A stretch of DNA of 64,000 nucleotides from Dipteris shenzhenensis. Taxonomy: Eukaryota > Polypodiophyta > Polypodiopsida > Gleicheniales. How positions within the stretch are numbered: position 1 is the stretch's first letter; each line of letters opens with the position of its first letter. Location: the NCBI GenBank assembly GCA_047967505.1, contig CM106541.1. One strand, 5' to 3'. This document shows, piece after piece, positions 9,500 to 20,878 of the stretch. The position numbers and the translations under genes are program-made. The notes below the pieces were generated by a model. The model saw only the letters and a program-made list of their open reading frames with translations, was not told where the DNA came from and did not search any database.

Positions 9500-10690
9500 A
9501 CGAAAACAGAAAACAAAAAAACAAACATAAGCATTCTCATAGGCATAGGCATAGGCAAGAAGAAAGAAGAGGGAAAGGAAAGAGGGAAAGAAGATGGAAA
9601 GGAAATAAAATAATGAGAATGAGAAAATAGAGAATGAGAGAAGGGGGAAATAGAGAAGGGGAAAGAGATGAGGGGGAATGAGAGAAGCATAAGCATAAGC
9701 TTATGCGAAAATAGAGAATGAGCTTATGCTTCTCTCCTTCTCTATTTCCGCATAAGCATAAGCATGAGCTTATGTGGAAAAAGAGAAGGAGAGAAGGGGG
9801 AAATGAGAGAAGGGGGAAATAGAGTGGGAAATAGAGAATGAGCTTATGCTTCTCTCATTCTCTATTTCTGCATAAGCATAAGCTTATGCGGAAACTTAAG
9901 CATAAGCTCATCATGCATGAGCATAAGCATGAGCTTATGCTTATGCTTATGCTTAAGCATAAGCATCGGAAATAGAGAAGGAGCTTATGCTCATGCGGAA
10001 ATAGAAGCATAAAGAAGGGGGAAACTTAAGCATAAGCTCATGCTCATGCATGAGCATAAGCATGAGCTTATGCAGAAATAGAGCATAAGCATAAGCATAA
10101 GCTCATGCTTATGCTCATGCAGAAAAAGAGAAGGAGCTTATGCGGAAATAGAGAATGAGAGAAGCATAAGCATGAGCATATGCTTCTCTCATTCTCTATT
10201 TCCGCATGAGCATGAGCTTATGCAAATGAGAGAAGGGGGAAATAGAGAAGGGGGAATGAGAGAACGGGGAATGAGAGAAGGGGGAAATAGAGATGGGGGA
10301 AAAAGAAAAGGGGGAAACTTATGCATAAGCTCATGCTTATGCTCATGCGGAAAAAGAGAAGGAACTTATGCGGAAATAGAGAATGAGAGAAGCATAAGCT
10401 TCTCTCATTCTCTATTTCCGCATAAGCTCATGCATAAGCATGAGCTTATGCGAAAACTTAAGCATAAGCTCATGCTCATGCATGAGCATAAGCATGAGCT
10501 TATGCTTATGCTTATGCTTAAGCATAAGCATCGGAAATAGAGAAGGAGCTTATGCTCATGCGGAAATAGAAGCATAAAGAAGGGGGAAACTTAAGCATAA
10601 GCTCATGCTCATGCATGAGCATAAGCATGAGCTTATTCGGAAATAGAGCATAAGCTCATGCAGAAAAAGAGAAGGAGCTTATGCGAAAAT
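9500..10690. repeat. Central palindrome array of CACTA-1
   Basis: About 1.2 kb made almost only of two motifs: GCATAAGC/GAGCTTATGC units, which combine into self-complementary blocks such as GCATAAGCTTATGC, and purine runs such as GGAAATAGAGAATGAGAGAA. It lies exactly between the divergent TNPA- and TNPD-like genes, where promoters are expected. It encodes only low-complexity frames. Confidence 0.9.
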
Positions 10691-10719
10691 AGAGAATGAG
10701 AGCACGAGGGTGCTAGGAT

Positions 10720-13700
10720 GTCTAAACTACGTGCTTGTCTCTCAATCTTGAATCTACAAGTACAGTATGGGTGGTCGGATACAAGTGTCTCGGCCTTAAT
10801 GAGGTTAGCCCTTGCATTAATTTGACTCATTATTTGGATATTGTTTGTTTTGAGAATCATCATTTGGATAGTGTCTTTGTCATAGGTTGCTCTAGAAGAT
10901 GTTGCCTGCACCAAATACCATGCCCGCATCAAGAGATGAAGCGAAAAAGATGCTAACAACGGTGGGTATGGATTATGATACCATTCATGCTTGCCGTAAT
11001 GATTGTATTCTCTTTCGTCGTGAGCATGGAGATTTGGCTAGTTGTCCAAAGTGTGGGGAACAACGATATAGAGATGACTTGCAGAGAGGGTGAGCGGATA
11101 CCGGTAAAGGTCTTAAGACACTTTCCCATCATTGCAAGAATACAACACATGTTTCGATGCAAATCCATAGCGGAGTTGATGACATGGCATGCATCTCATC
11201 GGTCCACTGATCACACATTGAGGATTCCCGCAGATTGTGCATCTTGGAAGCACATAGATAATCAGTGGCCGGACTTTGCGAGGGAGCCATGCAACTTACA
11301 TCTTGGGCTAGCCATGGACGGCGTGAATCCTTTTGGGTTACGCTCGACATCTTGGTCAACATGGCCCATAGTCGTGGTGAATTACAATATCCCACCATGG
11401 CTAACAATAAAAAAGGGACACCTCATGCTTGCACTACTTGTGCCAGGAAAGTACAAGGCAAAAAACATGGATGTGTACATGGCACCTTTGATAGAGGAGT
11501 TACAGATATTATGGAGAGGAGTGCAAGTCTTTGATATTTCCAGAGCTCCTAGACATACCAATGATATTTTGGTCAGGGGTATCTTGATGTGGACCATGCA
11601 TGACTACCCAGGATATGGAGAGTGCACAGGTACGTGGTTGTGTCTTTACATGTACAATGAGGGATTATGCTTTTTTTACTCTCTTTTGCATGCATGTCTT
11701 GTACTAACACATTCATGCACGCGTGTAGGACTTGTTACAAGTGGGTACCATGCTTGTCCTGTTTGTGGACCGGCTCTGAAATCGCTTCCATGCTACTCCA
11801 AACATATGAGGAAAAATGTTTATGAAGGTCATGCTCGATACCTTCCACTCGACCATCTCGCACGTGGAGGTCAGCTTGATCCACCACCATCATATTTGAA
11901 GGCAAGTGATTGGATCCAAGCTTGGAGGGAAAATGGAGAGGAACCTCCTCCTGGTATGAAGAGGCTATCGATCTTTTACGAGCTTCCTTATTGGGGTCAG
12001 TTACAAATCAATCATCTCTTGGATCCCACGCATATCTTCAAGAATGTGGGGGCTACTATTTGGGCACACTTGGTTGGTTCCAAGGACTCGAGAGGAGTGC
12101 GAGAAGACTTGCGTGCTATGAATAGGATGTCTCGTTTGTGGCCCCAAGTGCATGCTTCGAAAAAAGTTGTCCTCCCGAAAGCAACGTGGATCCTCTCTAC
12201 GAGGGAGGAGGCAGCGGTCAAGGTAGACATTGCCTCTTTTCAAACACCAACAAGGTACATGCGTTGCTTGAAAGGAGCATTTTCAAAGGACAATAAGCTT
12301 AGTGGCCTCAAGTCCCATGATTGGCACAAGATCTTATAGGTATTCTAAGTAGAATTAGTGTACCGATAATAGTGATGCATTAGCGTAATTATTATTATGT
12401 TATATTGTTGACATGACTTCATTGTTGCTTTGATAGTTCATCCTCCCAATTACAATAAAAGGGTGCTTACAAGAAGATATTAGAAATGCTATATTCAAGA
12501 TCTGTGGTATTGTGAGGTATGCTTACTATCAAATCGCATTATGTATTTTCTTAATGGACATGTGAAATAGGTGGATATCTCAAATATCTTACATATGCAT
12601 GGACATGTGAAATAGGTGGATATCTCAAAAAGAGATCTCTATATCGAGCATCAAGAAGGCTAGGGTGGAATCCATCGAAGCCGTATGCTTGCTTGAGAAG
12701 CACTTTCCCTCAAGCATTATGACAACTCAAGTCCACTTGCTTGTGCACATAGTTGATGAGGTGGCTATAGCAGGTACCGTTCATAATCGATGGATGTTTT
12801 TTCTCGAGCAGTTTATGAAAACTTTAAAGGGGTTTGTAAGACAAAGAGCAAGACCAGAAGCAAGCATGGCAGAGGGATGGCTTGTGCAAGAGTCATTAGT
12901 ATATATCACAGAGTTTCTTGCATCCACGGATCCTGATATGCCGCATTGGCACAACAAGGATGATGATCGCATCATTGGCGAGGTTCCCCAAGGAAAAGGG
13001 ATTGAAAGAAAGATGAGCGAAGAGCAAATGGAGAAATTCAATAAGTTTTGTATCCTCAATAGCCCTGAGATGCAGAAGTGGATTGAGAGATATGAAGTGG
13101 CCAAAGCAGAAAGAATAAATGCAAGGACGAGATTCAGAGTAATGTACAGGCAATCACAACCATACCACGAGATCTGGCTCTTCTCCCTACTCACATGTCA
13201 CTTGATTGGCTACAACTGGCTCTACGTAAAGCCGAACATGATGGAGAGACAATAAACGAGCGTGAGCGGGAGTTATCATCTGGATGTATGGCGCATGTAA
13301 GTTTCTTATCTCTTGACGTAATTAAGTAATTATTTGTGGCAATATATGCTATAAAATAGGTGCATCTTCATTGTTTTAATGATGCTCTTTTACAGTACAA
13401 AAAGTACAGTGCATTATGGTCATATGGACGACATTTTCGTGTGGAACGCATCGATTCAAAGACAGTCACGTATGATTGTGGAGTCATGGCTAACTTCACA
13501 CAAGATAGCCGAGCAAGTGCTTCGGATACCAATCTTCTCTCCTCACAGTTGGATTATTGTGAAACCATACGCGACATCTATGAAATTGATTTCAGACGAT
13601 TTACTATTTTCATTCTTGATGTAAAATGGTTTAGAACTACTTACAACGGTCCCCATGCGACAGTGAGAAAAGATAGTAGCAGTCTCTTTGCAATAGGATC

Positions 13701-14251
13701 CACCAAACATTGGACCGATGAAAGTGATACTTTTGTTCTTCCCGAGCACTGTGAGCAGGTGCATACTAATGATTTAATTAGTCGAAGCTTTCGTTTTTAA
13801 AGTCCATTGATATATATATAATTGACGACATTTGGCACCCATCTTCAATATAGGTGGTTTTTCATCCGGATCGTTCTGATCCAAGATGGTGGTACGTGAT
13901 CCAAGTTGCACCACGAAGTAAGCAAATTTTTGAAGATAGAGATGTGGATATGGAGATGCCATACCAATGCCGGATCCAATTGATCCCGATGAATCTAGCG
14001 AACAAGATGAAGATCACAATATGAGCCAAGAGGAAGATGCGCATAATGACATCGCACGGGAGGACGATGGAGATCATGATATTGAGGAAGAAGACAATGA
14101 TCATCAAGAATCACCACACTTTATTGAAGAAGATGATCAAGTACTTTTAGGTGAACGTACGATGCTAGAGTACGATGATGATATAGGAGATCAACTCGGT
14201 ATAGAGTTAAAGATAGACTTGTTTTGCGCCTCAGACTTGGCCGTCGTTTAA
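10720..14251 (+). pseudogene. TNPD-like transposase of CACTA-1
   Basis: A first block around 10720-10806 reads QYGWSDTSVSALMR. The next exon starts near 10896 (MLPAPNTMPASRDEAKKML, then HACRNDCILFRRE and CPKCGEQRY). A frameshift near 11090 leads into a long frame with the acidic motifs LAMDGVNPFG, TMHDYPGYG and LLDPTHIFKN, the likely DDE-type triad (MHIEKN in most relatives). Introns fit at 11630-11728 and after 12336. DUF4218 follows (12430-12520, 12627-13150: FVRQRARPEASMAEG). A frameshift near 13165 leads to LPTHMSLDWLQLALRK, then DUF4216 (13360-13758, LWSYGRHFRVERID) and an acidic tail ending TAA 14249-14251. A TAG replaces the Gln codon at the donor (12337-12339). It is clearly transposase, but broken. 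Confidence 0.8.
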
Positions 14252-14300
14252 AAGTCGCTATATAGCGACTTTTGTAAAAGGGCCGTCGTTTCTCCCACTT
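14235..14300. repeat. Right subterminal palindrome of CACTA-1
   Basis: AAAGTCGCTATATAGCGACT is a perfect palindrome core matching the left cluster. GCCGTCGTTT occurs on both sides of it. Only one full palindrome remains at this end. Confidence 0.7.
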
Positions 14301-14313
14301 ATGTACTGTAGAA

Positions 14314-15095
14314 ATATGGCTCAATGGAGCAGGATTTGCATGTGCTTCCATATCAATGTCTGTAAGCTGGTGTTGCTGCACAACTTCATTTAAAGACTGC
14401 CAATTACTAATGGATGGATTTGAAGTATGTTGATGGTTTCGGATACGGTAAATATTCTTTACAACCTCATTTGCTGCTGTGAACCTGTTCGTAGATTGTT
14501 GGCCTCCACATAGGAAAGATGTGCCAATATCCTTTGCTGAAGATTGCTTTGGAAACTTAGACATAAAAACACACAAATCTTGTTCGTCTTTCCTTGTCCA
14601 TGCTGTGTACTTCCTTTTTCTTATAGAAGGAAACAATAGAAATATGGATGGTGGTCTTGTACTCTCATCAAGCATATTCAATGCTTTGTGATTGGGATAT
14701 GCACTTGTCGTAATGCTCATCAATGTATGGACAACATTACCATCGAACAATAGAACTTTAAATGCATGTTTGAATTCTACAGATAAATGGTTGAGGTAGT
14801 CATGAAGTAGCAGCCTTGAGGATGACCCATTTCTAACATAGAATAAGACATGCTCTTGTTTGAGTTCGTTACATTCCAGCTTTTGCAAATTTCTTGAAAG
14901 CAAATACCATGGGGACAGATGAACCATAGTTGGGTTTGTTATAAAGATGCATAGTTTATTTAACAATTGGGCATATGATAGGTTTTCCATCAACGGGAGA
15001 ATTGACTCAATAATGTATGTGTTTTTTGGGTTTGTGTCAAGAAAGGCTTCGCTTCTACTTTTGTCATATTCGTTTATGTGCTCAAAAACATCCAT
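14314..15095 (-). pseudogene. Helentron-1 Rep-helicase, N-terminal part
   Basis: The 324-aa minus-strand frame (ATG at 15095) aligns with the N-terminal region of the second Helentron copy: LDTNPKNT against LSTNPNTN, and EHVLFYVRNGSSSR against EHVSPFLRNASSSR. The frame runs to the CACTA-1 boundary at SHIS and resumes on the other side with SQIRQLSYDDGQFG, matching SQIRELTHDGQYG in copy 2. The function of this N-terminal region is unknown. It is one of the better-preserved pieces, open for about 260 codons before the CACTA border. Confidence 0.7.
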
Positions 15096-16193
15096 TTACA
15101 AGATGTGGACGGACGTCAGTCACACTTCATTCAACAACTGTAACACTCATCATTCTACCTTGGAAATACATCAAGTTAGCTGTAAGCATAATTGTGACCA
15201 ATAGATTTGTAGTAACAACTAATATGTGTTCTAAACGCAATGAATAAACCACCACTTGCAAGTGAATGGAACGAAATATAAGAAATATAATAATATAAGA
15301 GCGTAAATGCCCCACAAGAATAGTTGGCACAACACGTCGTCTAATAACAGTAACTCATTCGTTCAAAGTGGACATGTGTTTGATATGATGGACATAGCAT
15401 GAGTAAAATTGACGACAAGTCAACAACATGAGAGTGGAATTCAAAGGAACAAAGGCTTGAATGTGGGCATCATTTTATTCAAAACTGTTTTTTCCCATAA
15501 AAGAAAATGGCACGTAGAAGCACATTCAACAGACTGTCTAATTCACTGCATACAAAAAATGCATCCCAATAACTAATATCTGAGTGATTAACCACAGCGA
15601 ACACTTCATTCAAAGATAATTAAGGTAACAATTCCTTATAATTAAATGCAAAAGCAAAGCCTGACAGTGTGATTTAAACAAAGCTATTTTTGCATTAACA
15701 TCTTCATTTACTGCCATAATATATGACAGAAAACTCAGGTAGCACTGCTCAACCCAAAAGCCGACTCTTTGTAATTAAATACAAACGTAAAGCATGACAA
15801 TGAAATCGAAACAAAGCTGTTTTTGCATGAACATGTTCATTTTGTGCCACAATATCTGCTAGAAGCCAAGTTAGATAGCATTGTTGAACCCAAAAGACGA
15901 GTTTCACACACTCCTGAAATTACTGCCAAATAATATTCCAATAGAAAGTACTACATAAAACTGTGTCTCAGTCAATACATTGACATGTAGAAAGCCACAA
16001 TCAGAGGCTGCACTGCTATCCAAGCCAATCAACCATTCACTGATGGTAAATGAAAACAGAACCCAAAATTGGACATAACTGTCCGCTCCACTCAAACCAT
16101 ATAAGTAAAACCACAAGCCAAATTCAAGTACTGATGTCCTCAGAAACACAACTCAAAGTATGAACCACTCTAGATGTCCATAAACTAATCAAA
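15096..16193 (-). other. Helentron-1 spacer between Rep-helicase and RPA-like gene
   Basis: About 1.1 kb with no clear coding pattern. The equivalent spacer in copy 2 (26581-27022) is shorter. Two similar segments occur near 15640-15710 and 15760-15870 (GCATTAACATCTTCATTTAC versus GCATGAACATGTTCATTTTG), suggesting an old local duplication. Confidence 0.4.
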
Positions 16194-16245
16194 TCACTCA
16201 GCATCGAATGCAATGACATGCCTGGAGCTGTTTATTGTAAAGTGG
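16194..16245 (-). pseudogene. RPA-like gene of Helentron-1, last 16 codons
   Basis: The minus frame reads HFTINSSRHVIAFDAE then stop (TGA at 16194-16196), matching SFTINSSGHVIAFEAK-stop at the end of the RPA-like gene of copy 2 (27023). The rest of the gene is absent because CACTA-2 begins at 16246. Confidence 0.75.
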
Positions 16246-16264
16246 CACAACAAGACAAAGCACC

Positions 16265-16535
16265 CACAGACGCGTTTACTGAACTTAAAAAAAAACTTAC
16301 GGACGCGTCTATTTCCACATCTAGAGACCCGCGTCTAACAGCACATCTATATAGCAGACAAACGTGCGTATAGATGCGCATCTAGATGCGTAAATAAACG
16401 CTCTGCTAAAAAGTTTAAAAATAGATAGACGCATCGTTAAACGCGTGTATAGACGTGTTTATAGATGCACAAATAGATGCTTCTCGAACAGAGAGACGCG
16501 TATATAGATGCGTTTATAGACACACTGATAGACGC
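16265..16535. repeat. Left subterminal GACGCGTCTA repeats of CACTA-2
   Basis: Many short units related to TAGACGCGTCTA and TAGATGCG, on both strands, sit beside the left end. They are probably the binding sites for the element's own TNPA protein. Confidence 0.75.
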
Positions 16536-16816
16536 GCTACATAATATATTTTTTTTAATTTACAAAATGATGTGTATGCTATATAGTTACAAGAATCCCA
16601 TTTCCACATTGTGTAATATTTTATTTGGAATTGTAATTAAAATGCAGTTGGCTATAAGAATTGAAAGCTCAAAAAGTGCTTGTATGTACATATAGCATGA
16701 AGCTAAGCCACATCATGTGGCTTCAAGTACAAAAAATAAGAGGAGTGTATATACAAGAGGCACGAAGCCAAGCCAGTGGATTTAAGTACAAAAAAGAGTA
16801 GCTAGCACTACTACAA
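16536..16816. other. 3' flank of the TNPA-like gene of CACTA-2
   Basis: AT-rich. Two similar segments, around 16695-16740 (CATGAAGCTAAGCCACATCA) and 16755-16800 (CACGAAGCCAAGCCAGTGGA), suggest a small duplication. No gene is seen. Confidence 0.4.
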
Positions 16817-18281
16817 CTAATCCTCGCTCCCTTCCACACTCCCTTCTATGCTCCCTTCTGTGCTTCCTTCTCCGCCTCCTTCCTTGTCTTCTTCCTCGTC
16901 TTCTTGTGCAGGGACCTGTAAACAAGGCACAACATATATCAATGTATGAAAAATCAAATCTTTACTTATAATATTAACATTATTTAATTACTTTCAAATA
17001 CCTCAGGGGCCGCTCCAGTAGCTTGGATATACTGCTCCTCAGTAATCAACCCGTCATGATAGAAGTGCTTCCATGTATCTCCTCTGCGATGGTGGTGATG
17101 GTAGGCTATCTCGATAGGAGTAGGGTATCTGCCCACGATATCAAGCTGTAAGATGACACAATTTGTGGAGGGGTTAGTACAAAGAAACAACCTCCTAATA
17201 AACTACATAAGCAATATAATTTGAGATCGATACTTACAAATTGGGCCTCCCATGATTCAACACCCCTTGCTCCAAAATGCACGCTTCCATATTGCTCCAT
17301 CTGGATCCTTCGTGCCTCCACGTGCTGCAGATTGGGGTCCTCCCTTGCTAACTTCATTGCTTTCTTCCACTCATGCTTGTGAGCGGTGTGGGGTGGGCCC
17401 CTTGGTGGTTGACCTCCCTCAAGCCTGGCAAGCTCCGCTAGTGCCTGCCTCTTAAGCGAAGATCTTTTATTGCCAAGTATCATAACAATCTTTGACTTAG
17501 CCCATTTATCTGTGAACTGACGATTGGGGGGGTTAGGATACCTAGAGCGAACAACAGCGAGGGTCTCATCAGCCGATGTCTTTGGCTAGTCTTTGTAGTG
17601 GATAAAGTAATCTTTGTAATTGTTAGCAATTACAGAGTGCATGAAGGCCATGATGTCCTTCCCCCGTGCATCCATCGAGATGCCTCCTGTCTGATTGATG
17701 TCATAGAATATCGTACCATCACCCGGAGGCACGTCTAAATCATCTGAATCATCATCGTCCCCACCACCACCCCTCCTAAAGCATTGTGCCATCCATCCCC
17801 CACCGCTCTCCCTGCTACTATGCCTGCTACCGTGTCGTGTCAAGCTAGTATGCTGGCCACTCGTAGCTGGAGACTGCACGGGACTACGTGGACCACTCGT
17901 AGCTAGAGAACCGAGTCTCGACTGCATAGGAGTACGTCGATGGCTCTGCGAGACAGAAGGACCTCCTGACGGCATGGGGGAAGGGGCATAAGACGGCATG
18001 GCGGAAGGGGCATAAGACGGCATGGGGGAAGGGGCATAAGACGGCATGGGAGAAGGGCCTCGGCTGTGTAGCCGACTGGGCTGTGCTGACTCCGCTGGGG
18101 TAATCTCAGCTGGTGTGGGGTGGTTTGGAGTCTATAGTACCGACTCCTAGGGGATGTTTAGAGTACTTGTCATATACCCGTATAACTCCACAGGACTAGG
18201 AGGGTGCCCTAAAAGGTTATATAAATCCCTAAAAATAGACTCCCGGAGATCAGGTGAGCCCGAAGAGCTTCCTGGCCACAT
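16817..18281 (-). pseudogene. TNPA-like protein of CACTA-2
   Basis: Start ATG at 18281-18279 (MWPGSSSGSPDLRESIFRDL). Exon 1 (18281-17238) continues through a PSYAPSPM repeat, a His/Ser/Gly-rich stretch, GGGGDDDDSDD, and the Ptta/EnSpm-type domain (RYPNPPN, HEWKKAMKLAREDPN, GARGVESWEAQF), ending at GTAAGT. Exon 2 (17145-17002) reads LDIVGRYPTPIEIAYHHHHR. Exon 3 (16915-16817) is an acidic, Gly/Glu-rich tail ending EGSED-stop. Exon order, phases and acidic tail match the TNPA-like gene of CACTA-1, although the sequences are far apart. Three in-frame codons in exon 1 are TAG (18149, 18134, 17588), with no TAA or TGA. Confidence 0.8.
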
Positions 18282-18359
18282 GATGAACTAGAAAAAAGAA
18301 AAAAAGACGATTACTGATGAGCTGAGAAGAAAGAGGAAAGGAAGAAAAGATTACTGTCA

Positions 18360-19095
18360 GAGTGCATCTATAGACGCGTCTAAGAAGCACGTCTATTTTC
18401 GCATATAATAGCGCGTCTATAGATGCGGCTGTCTGTGTCTGCAAATAGGCTAGACGCACGTCTAGACATGCCTGTAGACGCAGTTTTAGACGCGCTCTAA
18501 GACGCGCCTATAGACGTGCTCCGACAGATGGACTTTTCTAAAAAGTAGAAAAGGACATGCGCCCGACACAAAATTGTAACACTGATACCAAAATCATGTG
18601 TTTCTTGGATACGAGAAAGTACAAATCCAAGGAGAGCAAACTTCCAAAAAAGATCAACTGTAAAAAGACTTACCTTGGATAGAGGTATGGAAGCTTCTTC
18701 TCCTTTTTCAAAGTTGCTTCTCTTCCTTGTTCACCCTCTTCTCCTTTAAGCTTGGAAGTAAGTGTGAGTGCCTTCCTCTTAAGTGTAAGCTTGGAAGTAA
18801 GTGTGGGTGCCTTCCTCTTAAGCATCGAAACTGTGGATCTGCTAATAGCAAAGCAAGCAAGCCGCGCGAATAAGTAATGTGAAGAAAAGCAAAGCGAGCG
18901 CGCTTAAAGTAGATTTAAAAACCGCGGCTATAGCCACGTCTAATAGCGCGTCTAAATACACATAGCAGATGCGATTCTAGATGCGCTTGTAGACACGCAC
19001 CACAGAACAGATAGATGCAGTTTTAGATGCACTTGTAGACGCGCACCACAAAACAAACAGATGCAGTTTTATACGTGCCTTTAGATGTGCCACAG
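18360..19095. repeat. Central GACGCGTCTA repeats of CACTA-2 (two clusters)
   Basis: Units of the TAGACGCGTCTA/TAGATGCG type recur at about 18360-18540 and 18905-19095, the same family as at the left end. They lie between the divergent genes. Between the clusters (about 18710-18825) a 55-bp segment containing AAGCTTGGAAGTAAGTGTG is duplicated. Confidence 0.75.
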
Positions 19096-19152
19096 AGTTT
19101 AAAATTAAATATTTGAAGAAAAGCAAATTTTTTTGGGTTGTTTGTTTGTAGG

Positions 19153-20874
19153 ATGTCTTCATCTTCAACAAGTAGCTCCAGTGAGGATGAATCCCTCCGT
19201 ATCCACCATCGCAAAATGTGGTTGGAGCAAAAAATCAAATGTATGTGTGATCGATGTCGAGGAAACATGTATCGTGCACGCAGGAATACACTCAATCACA
19301 TCTCAAAGTATGGAGAATGGGATGCGACCATAAACATGGTAAGTGTTAAAGAGTTAAGGTTGATTGAGATACCTATGGGTGTTCATATGTTTGAGTTATG
19401 ATCCCGTTTTAATTTGATACAGGATGCAGTGCCACACTTGCATATGTTGCCCTATGCTCACCATGAGGAGGCGAAGCGTCGGCGATATGAGGTGGGATCT
19501 TCAGGAGGGACCATTACGGATGCATGGAGTGATGCTGATAGTAGCCCTCTGCCATTACCTCATGAAGCCGTTGAGGAGGAGGTGTTTGATGGTGATAGTT
19601 GCTCCTTGGAATGAAGTCCTCCCACAATCACTCACCGCAGGAGATTGGATGAGAATTTGGGACAGTTCCATGACTCCTCCACCACTTGGCATGAGCCGGT
19701 AAGGGTTTGTAACTATTGTGTGCTATATTGGCTGGAAATAAAGATTGCCTAATAACACTTTATTTTGTTTAGATACTCCATCTTTTATCGTTTACCATAT
19801 TGGTCCCACCTCAAGATCAATCACCTGCTTGATCCCATGCATCTCTTCAAGAATGTGGCATCTACCATTTGGGAGCATTTGAATCGGACACAAGATTCCA
19901 TAGGCATAAGGGAGGATCTATGTACCACAAGGAGGATGTGTGAAGCTTGGCCACAAGAGAGACCAAATGGGCGTGTTTTTTTACCTTGTGCACCGTGGAG
20001 GTTATCAAAGCTAGAGATGGTGGCGGTGAAGTGCGCTATTACTACAATTCGTACTCCCACTGGAGGCATGAGGTGTTTGAAGGGAGCCTTTACAAAGAGC
20101 AAGAAAAGAGGTGTAGAGTAATTATATGGCTTGAAATCTCATGATTGGCACAAGATTCTCCAAGTACGTATTTTATGTGCATAATATCTTTTTCCTTTCA
20201 AATTTGTGAGTGAATAATTCTAAGCAACTAATCAACCACCTCCTCGTGGGTTCAGTTCATACTACCTAATAGCATTTCACGTAGTGCATCGAAGGATGTG
20301 AAAGATTGTATTTACAAGATGGGTGAGCTTGTGAGGTACGTTACATGATACAAAATATGATGTGTATTAATGCTCCATGCAAGGTGTTCATATTGCTAAT
20401 ATGGTGTACTTTTTCATTTCTAGGTATGTGAGCTCAGAGGAAATAGATCCCACCACGCTTGAGAATGCTCGAGTTATATCAGTGGAGGTGGTTTGTTTAG
20501 TGGAGGAGACATTTCCACGTTCTATTCTCACAAGCCAACTACATCTTATAGTGCATTTGGTGGATGAGATTGCTATATGCGGTACTATACATGCACGATG
20601 GTTGTTCTTCCTCGAGTGCTTCATGAAGACCTTGAAGGGCTTCGTGAGACAAAATGCAAGACCTGAAGGTAGCATGGCCGAGGGTTGGTTGGTACAAGAG
20701 TCACTTGTATATATTTTTGAGTTTCTTGTTGATGTGGATAGCTCTCTCCCATGACTATGGAGAGATGATGAAGACCTAAGGATGACCTCTATTGTGCCTC
20801 AAGGGAAAGGACACAACAAAGTAATAGACACAGAGTTGCATAATAGTATCAACCTCTATTGCATGCTTAATAGT

Positions 20875-20878
<4 letters not shown>
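19153..20878 (+). pseudogene. TNPD-like transposase of CACTA-2, internally deleted
   Basis: Exon 1 (19153-19338) has MSSSSTSSSSEDE and the N-terminal zinc-finger-like CMCDRC region, ending at GTAAGTG. Exon 2 (from 19423) is acidic and ends in a frameshift/stop near 19612. The frame then jumps to TAGDWMRIW, matching KASDWIQAW of CACTA-1, so about 350 codons with the first two acidic motifs are missing. The rest is present: LLDPMHLFKN (from 19772), the DUF4218 exons (20255-20335, 20424-20878) with FVRQNARPEGSMAEG. Stops at 20119 (TAA) and 20752 (TGA) interrupt it. It ends in the GA run at 20879. It could not encode a working transposase. Confidence 0.8.

Larger units (their letters stand above)
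7434..14313 (+). mobile_element. CACTA/EnSpm transposon 1, nested in Helentron-1
   Basis: The left end is CACTACAAGGCATACGCC. The element contains a minus-strand TNPA-like gene, a central palindrome array, and a plus-strand TNPD-like transposase, and has subterminal GTCGCTATATAGCGAC-type palindromes at both ends. The right inverted repeat has decayed: the reverse complement at about 14298-14313 reads TTCTACAGTACATAAG, 11 of 16 positions like the left end, so that border is good to a few bases only. The insertion splits the Rep-helicase frame of Helentron-1. Confidence 0.8.
3416..16245 (-). mobile_element. Helentron-1 (rolling-circle element), split by CACTA-1
   Basis: Coding remnants on both sides of 7434-14313 belong to one minus-strand Rep-helicase gene, because the joined order matches the uninterrupted copy at 20986-26580. 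Upstream of it (16194-16245) lies the last stretch of an RPA-like gene, again as in the second copy. The left end is cut by a Copia LTR fragment at 3415 and the right end by CACTA-2 at 16246, so neither Helitron terminus is seen. Confidence 0.75.
16246..20878 (+). mobile_element. CACTA/EnSpm transposon 2, 3'-truncated
   Basis: The left end CACAACAAGACAAAGCACCC resembles the CACTA-1 end CACTACAAGG and sits where the RPA-like frame of Helentron-1 breaks off. The element has the same layout as CACTA-1: TNPA-like minus, central repeats, TNPD-like plus. The right part is missing, because the DUF4218 frame runs straight into a GA microsatellite. Confidence 0.75.

Noticed and set aside
10172-10540. 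122-aa plus-strand frame rich in EGG, RE and HEHK
   Set aside because: Pure translation of the central palindrome array.
9700-10700. Possible CRISPR-like array because of regular short repeats
   Set aside because: No unique spacers, repeats overlap and are palindromic, and the setting is a plant transposon.
12781-13194. 137-aa minus-strand frame
   Set aside because: Antisense of the DUF4218 part of the CACTA-1 transposase.
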